Assembly (NCBI RefSeq): GCF_002483235.1
Contig: NZ_DLHN01000030.1
Location: 1-17,728, forward strand
Direction of reading: 5' to 3'
DNA from: Pedobacter glucosidilyticus
GTDB lineage: Bacteria > Bacteroidota > Bacteroidia > Sphingobacteriales > Sphingobacteriaceae
Length of the DNA stretch: 17,728 nucleotides
Shown: in pieces, positions 12,920-17,728 of the stretch
How the letters are laid out: the number at the start of each line of letters is the position of its first letter
Numbering within the stretch: position 1 is the stretch's first letter
Position numbers and translations under genes: made by a program
The notes under the pieces: model-generated
The model's input: the letters and a program-made list of their open reading frames with translations, nothing else
The model's database searches: none
Told to the model about the DNA's origin: nothing

Positions 12920-15217
12920 TTGGATTATTTAAAAGGATTAAACACTTCACAAAGACAAGCTGTAGAACAAACACAAGGCCCAGTAATGATTGTTGCTGGT
13001 GCTGGTTCTGGTAAAACAAGGGTTATTACTTATCGTGTTGCACATTTAATATCAAAAGGTGTAGATCCGTTTCAGATATTGGTTCTTACTTTTACCAACA
13101 AAGCGGCAAAAGAGATGCGTGAGCGTATCATGAAAGTAGTGGGTGCCGAAGCTAAAAACATCTGGATGGGTACCTTCCACTCAGTATTTGCCAAAATACT
13201 TAGGGTTGAAGCGCATAAAATAGGCTATCCTAATAACTTTACCATTTATGATACCGATGATAGCAAAAGCTTAATTAAAGCTATCTTAAAAGAAATGAAT
13301 CTTGATGATAAGCTTTACAACCCAAATTTTGTGTATGGAAGAATTTCTATGTGCAAAAACAATTTGATATCTGCTGCAGAATATAATCAGAACGAGCAAA
13401 TACAAGCCGAAGATTTTTCCACTGGCAGAGGCATGTTGGGTAAAGTTTATGAAACCTATGCTGCCCGTTGCTTTAAAGCCGGAGCTATGGATTTTGACGA
13501 CCTACTCTTTAAAACCAATGTCTTGTTAAAAGAACATCCGGATGTTTTACATAAATATCAACATAAGTTTAAATACTTAATGGTAGATGAGTATCAGGAC
13601 ACCAATTTTTCGCAATATCTCATTGTAAAAAAACTAGCGGCTGTTAATTATAATTTATGTGTAGTTGGTGATGATGCTCAAAGTATTTATGGTTTCAGAG
13701 GTGCTAACATCCAAAATATTCTAAACTTCCAAAAAGATTATCCAGATGTTAAAATTTATAAGCTAGAGCAAAACTACCGCTCAACACAAAATATTGTCAA
13801 TGTTGCCAACAGCATCATCGCAAACAATAAAAACCAGCTAGATAAGAATGTTTTCTCTGAGAACGATATCGGTGATAAAATAAAAATAACCCGCTCTTTC
13901 TCTGATAATGAGGAAGGTAAAAGTGTTGCCGAATCTATTCTACAAGAAAGAAGCAATAATGCTTTAAACTGGAGCGATTTTGCCATTTTATACAGAACAA
14001 ACGCTCAGTCTCGTTCTATGGAAGAGGCTTTAAGGAAGCTCAGCATTCCTTATAAAATTTATGGCGGTTTATCTTTCTATCAAAGAAAGGAGATTAAAGA
14101 TTTGATAGCTTATTTCCGCTTAACTTTTAATCCAAGTGATGAAGAGGCATTTAAAAGAGTTATCAATTATCCTGCAAGAGGAATTGGAAAAACCACGATA
14201 GATAAGATTATTGTAGCTGCAGATCAACAAAACCAAACCATGTTTGAAATTATTAGCGATGCTGCTCAACACCTTGATAATAGAGCTGCTGTATCTGTGA
14301 GTAATTTTGCCACTACCATTAAAAGTTTTGCGGCAGTTGCAAAAAACAGCAATGCTTATGACGCTGCTTTGCATATTGCTCAGCATTCTGGTTTGTTAAA
14401 AGATTTATATGACGATAAATCTGTAGAAGGTTTAAGTCGATATGAAAACATCCAGGAATTGCTCAATGGTATTAAAGAATTTTCTGAGCGTGAGGATATT
14501 GAAGATAAAGGTCTGGATGTTTTTATGCAAGATATTGCTTTATTAACCAATGATGATAACGATAAAGGAGATAATAAGGATACCGTTTCTTTAATGACTA
14601 TCCACTCTTCTAAAGGCTTAGAGTTTCCTCAAGTTTATATCGTAGGCTTAGAGGAAAATCTCTTCCCTTCTCAAATGGCATTAAACTCTAGGGCAGATTT
14701 AGAAGAAGAGCGTCGCTTATTTTATGTAGCTATTACCCGGGCCGAAAAGAAATTACATATCAGCTATGCAACTTCCAGATTTAAATTTGGTAGCTTAATT
14801 AATTGTGAACCGTCTAGGTTTTTAGATGAGATAGATCCTAAATATCTGGAGTTAGATTTCGTTAAAAAAGCACCAACTGGGAATCCATTTTTTGAAAATG
14901 AACGCTCGCAATGGCAAAGCAAAACTACTTCTAGCAATAGCGGAGATCATTTTTCTAAGCCTAAACCGCCAGTAACAGGTAAAGTAAAAACTACTTCTTT
15001 ATTGGCAAAAGCACATGTACCAACAGTAGGCTTTACACCAGATGATACTTCTAACCTACAGGTTGGAGAAGAAGTAGAGCATGAGCGTTTTGGTTTTGGA
15101 AAAGTAATCCAAGTAGAAGGTACCAAACCAGATATTAAAGCAACTATTTTCTTTAAGGAGATAGGGCAAAAACAACTGCTCTTAAAATTTGCGAAATTAA
15201 GAATTGTTAAAAATTAG
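12920..15217 (+). CDS. pcrA: UvrD/PcrA-type DNA helicase, superfamily 1A
   Basis: This is a 3'-5' helicase acting in nucleotide excision and mismatch repair and in clearing proteins from DNA. It has 765 residues from TTG 12920. All SF1A motifs are present: Q motif LNTSQRQAV (7-15), Walker A GAGSGKT (27-33), Ia TFTNKAAKEM (57-66), II DEYQD (223-227), III GDDAQSIYGFRGA (250-262), IV EQNYRS (283-288), V TIHSSKGLEF (about 560-570) and VI VAITRAEKKL (about 605-615). The C-terminal 55 residues (VGEEVEHERFGFGKV onward) form the Tudor-like domain that binds RNA polymerase in PcrA. In Bacteroidota the names UvrD and PcrA are used interchangeably for this protein. It follows the TPR sensor gene by 64 bases but is probably expressed separately. 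Confidence 0.95.
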   Translation: MDYLKGLNTSQRQAVEQTQGPVMIVAGAGSGKTRVITYRVAHLISKGVDPFQILVLTFTNKAAKEMRERIMKVVGAEAKNIWMGTFHSVFAKILRVEAHKIGYPNNFTIYDTDDSKSLIKAILKEMNLDDKLYNPNFVYGRISMCKNNLISAAEYNQNEQIQAEDFSTGRGMLGKVYETYAARCFKAGAMDFDDLLFKTNVLLKEHPDVLHKYQHKFKYLMVDEYQDTNFSQYLIVKKLAAVNYNLCVVGDDAQSIYGFRGANIQNILNFQKDYPDVKIYKLEQNYRSTQNIVNVANSIIANNKNQLDKNVFSENDIGDKIKITRSFSDNEEGKSVAESILQERSNNALNWSDFAILYRTNAQSRSMEEALRKLSIPYKIYGGLSFYQRKEIKDLIAYFRLTFNPSDEEAFKRVINYPARGIGKTTIDKIIVAADQQNQTMFEIISDAAQHLDNRAAVSVSNFATTIKSFAAVAKNSNAYDAALHIAQHSGLLKDLYDDKSVEGLSRYENIQELLNGIKEFSEREDIEDKGLDVFMQDIALLTNDDNDKGDNKDTVSLMTIHSSKGLEFPQVYIVGLEENLFPSQMALNSRADLEEERRLFYVAITRAEKKLHISYATSRFKFGSLINCEPSRFLDEIDPKYLELDFVKKAPTGNPFFENERSQWQSKTTSSNSGDHFSKPKPPVTGKVKTTSLLAKAHVPTVGFTPDDTSNLQVGEEVEHERFGFGKVIQVEGTKPDIKATIFFKEIGQKQLLLKFAKLRIVKN

Positions 15218-15242
15218 TACAAAACAGGAAAATAAAAAACAT

Positions 15243-15271
15243 TGCAATTTTATTTATTTTCTTAAATTGCA
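15243..15271 (+). terminator. possible weak terminator after the UvrD/PcrA gene
   Basis: TGCAATTT (15243-15250) and AAATTGCA (15264-15271) form a perfect 8 bp stem with a 13-base loop, 25 bases past the stop. It is followed by GCTTTTAGC only, so the U-tract is poor. The remaining 160 bases up to the next gene are AT-rich without other clear structure. Confidence 0.35.
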
Positions 15272-15436
15272 GCTTTTAGCTACATAATTAAAATTACTTA
15301 CTGTTTTTTAACCTGCCTTATTAAATTATTTTGATTTTTACAATCTCATAATCAGACGGATAGGTTAATCATTACATTAAAAAACATTATCAGTATAGAA
15401 AGAAAGCTTACACCATTTAGCTTTAATAATTCAAAA

Positions 15437-16168
15437 ATGAATAACACTGTTGAAAATAAATTTGATTACAATACTTCAAGAGATAAATTAATCTTGGCAG
15501 AGTATGGTAGAAATGTGCAGAATATGGTTGAATATATCTGCGAGTTACCAACCAAAGAAGAAAGAAATAAATACGCCCAAGTGGTGATAGATATGATGGG
15601 CTTTTTAAACCCTCATTTAAGAGATGTTCCAGATTTTAAACATAAACTTTGGGATCATTTACATATCATTTCAGGTTTTAGGATAGATGTAGATTCGCCT
15701 TATCCTACTCCAACTAAAGAGGGTATCAATTTCAGACCAGAAGTTTTAAGCTATCCGCAAAACCGTATTAAGTTTAAGCATTACGGAAAAACCATTGAGC
15801 TCATGATCAAAAGAGCAAAAGAAATTACCGAGCCTGAGAAAAAACAGCACATGGTAAATTCTATCGCTAATTTCATGAAAATGGCTTATGTACTTTGGAA
15901 TAAAGACCATGTTGCAGATGAACAAATCATTTCTGATTTAAATGATTTATCTGGTGGCGAATTAGACTTAAGTCAGGTTATTTTAAACCGTGTTGATGTT
16001 AAACAAAACACTCCATCAAGTAGTAGTAATAACGGACGCTCTCAAAAAAATAACAATCAAAATAACAGAGGTGGCGGTGGTCAAAGACATAATAACAATA
16101 ACCAAAACAACAATAAGAATCGCCCAAGAAACTTCCAAAATAATGGTGGTGGTAAAAGATCAAACTAA
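15437..16168 (+). CDS. DUF4290 family protein
   Basis: The 243 residues are soluble, with no signal peptide. Residues 1-185 match the DUF4290 family as I know it from Bacteroidota: YNTSRDKLILAEYGRNVQNMVEY, YAQVVIDMMGFLNPHLRDVPDFKHKLWDHLHII, and NSIANFMKMAYVLWNKDHV. The last ~50 residues are a low-complexity Asn/Gly/Arg tail with a Ser run, typical of disordered, possibly RNA-binding extensions. The function is unknown. The gene precedes murA by 24 bases, an arrangement that recurs in this phylum, and is likely cotranscribed with it. A TAGCTTTA string 11 bases before the ATG is a near-match to the -7 box. Confidence 0.85.
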   Translation: MNNTVENKFDYNTSRDKLILAEYGRNVQNMVEYICELPTKEERNKYAQVVIDMMGFLNPHLRDVPDFKHKLWDHLHIISGFRIDVDSPYPTPTKEGINFRPEVLSYPQNRIKFKHYGKTIELMIKRAKEITEPEKKQHMVNSIANFMKMAYVLWNKDHVADEQIISDLNDLSGGELDLSQVILNRVDVKQNTPSSSSNNGRSQKNNNQNNRGGGGQRHNNNNQNNNKNRPRNFQNNGGGKRSN

Positions 16169-16192
16169 TCAAATTCAAAAAACAAATTCTAT

Positions 16193-17500
16193 ATGATGAA
16201 TGCATTTGAGATTCGTGGTGGTAAACCTTTAAAAGGCGAAATTATACCCCAGGGAGCAAAAAATGAAGCATTGCAAATTCTTTCTGCTGTTTTATTAACA
16301 CCAGAAAAAGTTACCATAAGCAATATACCTGATATTAAAGATGTAAATAAGCTTATTGAGCTTTTAGGAGACCTAGGTGTTGAAGTTAACAGACTATCAA
16401 AAGATACCTACGAGTTTACGGCAGCCAATATCAACCTTGAGTTTTTTCAATCTCAAACTTTTAAAGCAAAGGGTGGCAGCTTAAGAGGTTCTATCATGAT
16501 TGTAGGTCCGCTTTTAGCCCGCTTTGGTAAAGCTGCAATTCCTAAACCAGGTGGAGACAAAATTGGTAGACGACGTTTAGACACTCACTTTTTAGGTTTC
16601 GAAAAATTAGGTGCTAAATTTATTTATAATGCAGAAACCAATTTCTTTAATGTTGATGCAACAGAATTAAAAGGAACTTTCATTTTATTGGATGAAGCAT
16701 CTGTAACCGGAACAGCCAATATTGTGATGGCGGCAGTTTTAGCAAAAGGAACTACTACCATTTATAATGCAGCTTGCGAGCCTTATTTACAACAACTTTG
16801 TAAAATGCTTAATCGCATGGGTGCGAAAATTACGGGTATTGGCTCTAATTTATTAACCATAGAAGGTGTAGAAGCTTTAGGCGGTACAGAACACCGCTTA
16901 CTGCCAGATATGATAGAAATTGGCTCTTTTATTGGCCTAGCTGCCATGACAGCGTCTGAAATTACTATCAAAAATGTTTGCTATCAAGAATTAGGTATCA
17001 TTCCTGATGTTTTCAAAAGATTAGGTATCAAAATGGAATTACGTGGTGATGATATTTTTATACCTGCTCAAGAAAGTTACGAAATAGATACATTTATTGA
17101 TGGTTCTATTTTAACCGTTGCTGATGCTCCTTGGCCAGGCTTTACACCAGATTTACTTTCTATAGTTTTGGTAGTGGCTACACAGGCAAAAGGCTCAGTA
17201 CTCATTCACCAAAAAATGTTCGAGAGCCGTTTATTCTTTGTGGATAAATTAATAGACATGGGTGCTCAAATTATTTTATGCGACCCACACCGAGCAACTG
17301 TTATAGGTTTAGATAAAAAATATCAGCTAAAAGGTATAGAAATGACTTCTCCAGATATTAGAGCTGGTGTTTCTTTATTAATTGCAGCGCTTTCCGCATC
17401 CGGAAGGTCTACTATTTATAATATCGAACAAATAGAACGAGGTTATCAGGATATTGATACCCGATTAAGAGCACTCGGTGCTGATATCAGAAGAATTTAA
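16193..17500 (+). CDS. murA: UDP-N-acetylglucosamine 1-carboxyvinyltransferase MurA
   Basis: This cytoplasmic enzyme catalyses the first committed step of peptidoglycan synthesis, moving enolpyruvate from PEP to UDP-GlcNAc. It has 435 residues, the usual length. Visible motifs are QGAKNEALQIL (20-30, with the catalytic Lys), SLRGSIMIVGPLLARFG (96-112), DEASVTGTANIVMAA, the PDLLSIVLV segment with the general-base Asp, and SPDIRAGVSLLIAAL with the PEP-binding Arg near residue 400. The active-site loop reads PGGDKIGRRRLDTH, so the Cys of E. coli MurA (C115) is Asp122 here. Asp at this position keeps activity but blocks fosfomycin alkylation in other bacteria. ATG-ATG gives two possible starts, and I use the first. 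It is the last gene of the DUF4290-murA unit. Confidence 0.96.
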   Translation: MMNAFEIRGGKPLKGEIIPQGAKNEALQILSAVLLTPEKVTISNIPDIKDVNKLIELLGDLGVEVNRLSKDTYEFTAANINLEFFQSQTFKAKGGSLRGSIMIVGPLLARFGKAAIPKPGGDKIGRRRLDTHFLGFEKLGAKFIYNAETNFFNVDATELKGTFILLDEASVTGTANIVMAAVLAKGTTTIYNAACEPYLQQLCKMLNRMGAKITGIGSNLLTIEGVEALGGTEHRLLPDMIEIGSFIGLAAMTASEITIKNVCYQELGIIPDVFKRLGIKMELRGDDIFIPAQESYEIDTFIDGSILTVADAPWPGFTPDLLSIVLVVATQAKGSVLIHQKMFESRLFFVDKLIDMGAQIILCDPHRATVIGLDKKYQLKGIEMTSPDIRAGVSLLIAALSASGRSTIYNIEQIERGYQDIDTRLRALGADIRRI

Positions 17501-17505
17501 ATTTG

Positions 17506-17532
17506 AAACTCTCCTTTTTAGGAGAGTTTTTT
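17506..17532 (+). terminator. intrinsic terminator of murA
   Basis: AAACTCTCCT (17506-17515) and AGGAGAGTTT (17520-17529) form a perfect 10 bp stem with a TTTT loop, running into six consecutive T. It starts 5 bases after the murA stop codon. Confidence 0.92.
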
Positions 17533-17638
17533 GTTTATAAGTCTTTAAGCCTAAAAAGCGGGTAGCTTTGCGCATCAGCTAATTAGTTCATAATATCTTT
17601 ACAATAATAATCATCCGCCTCATGAGCCGGCAGGGCCC

Positions 17639-17664
17639 ATTACTTTTTAGAGGGAAAAAGTAAT
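17639..17664. repeat. perfect 10 bp inverted repeat in the gene-free right end
   Basis: ATTACTTTTT (17639-17648) and AAAAAGTAAT (17655-17664) pair around the loop AGAGGG. The flanks are GC-rich compared with the window (CGCCTCATGAGCCGGCAGGG before it, and a C-rich run after it). No credible open frame is seen from 17533 to the window end. I recall ATTACTTTTT...AAAAAGTAAT strings of this kind in intergenic DNA of other Bacteroidota genomes, so this is probably the start of a dispersed repeat that continues outside the window. Confidence 0.5.
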
Positions 17665-17728
17665 CAAAACCCTTGATCAATCCCACAGGAGCCTTTGCCG
17701 CACAAACCCTACCCACACTCAAAAACAA

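Noticed and set aside
15990..16205. Overlapping 68-codon frames on both strands at the end of the DUF4290 gene
   Set aside because: They arise from the AAC/AAT-rich low-complexity tail read in other frames.

Overview
The window reads as a chromosomal segment of a low-GC Bacteroidota bacterium, most likely of the Sphingobacteriaceae (Pedobacter-like). The reasons are: a DUF4290 gene directly upstream of murA; an etfB-etfA-bifunctional nuclease cluster; TAnnTTTG-type -7 promoter boxes; very few Shine-Dalgarno sequences; and small lipoproteins with Bacteroidota-style signal peptides. No rRNA, tRNA, CRISPR array, transposase, phage gene or defence gene is visible. Most of the window is core housekeeping DNA, and the unusual signals are mainly between genes.

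Layout. 1-667: a possible 3' end of an unidentified gene, then a gene-free stretch holding 3.3 tandem copies of a ~126 bp repeat flanked by two perfect inverted repeats. 668-3261: divergent rlmB (23S rRNA methyltransferase, minus) and dnaB (replicative helicase, plus), separated by an intergenic region with a perfect palindrome and further half-sites. 3258-4803: a minus-strand pair of a small TPR protein and a ChrA-type transporter. The two genes overlap, and chrA converges on dnaB with a 4 bp overlap. 4925-8639: a probable plus-strand operon etfB-etfA-BFN nuclease-nupC, closed by a strong terminator.

8710-11190: three minus-strand genes, namely a lipoprotein of unknown function, an M20 dipeptidase, and a 48-residue lipoprotein too short for ordinary ORF calling. 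11389-12855: a secreted-sensor-type TPR protein with one membrane helix and a histidine-kinase phosphoacceptor domain, but no ATPase domain. 12920-15217: a UvrD/PcrA helicase. 15437-17500: DUF4290 and murA, followed by a textbook terminator. 17533-17728: a gene-free right end with a perfect inverted repeat of the dispersed intergenic type.

How the genes work together: dnaB and uvrD/pcrA serve replication and repair, rlmB serves ribosome maturation, and murA starts peptidoglycan synthesis. EtfAB carries electrons from acyl-CoA dehydrogenases to the quinone pool. NupC and the M20 peptidase salvage nucleosides and peptides.

The points most worth a second look are the MurA catalytic Cys-to-Asp replacement (predicted fosfomycin insensitivity), the ATPase-less histidine kinase, the repeat array, the rlmB-dnaB palindrome with its half-sites, and the dnaB terminator that appears to lie inside the convergent chrA gene. 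I see no convincing wholly new multi-gene system.
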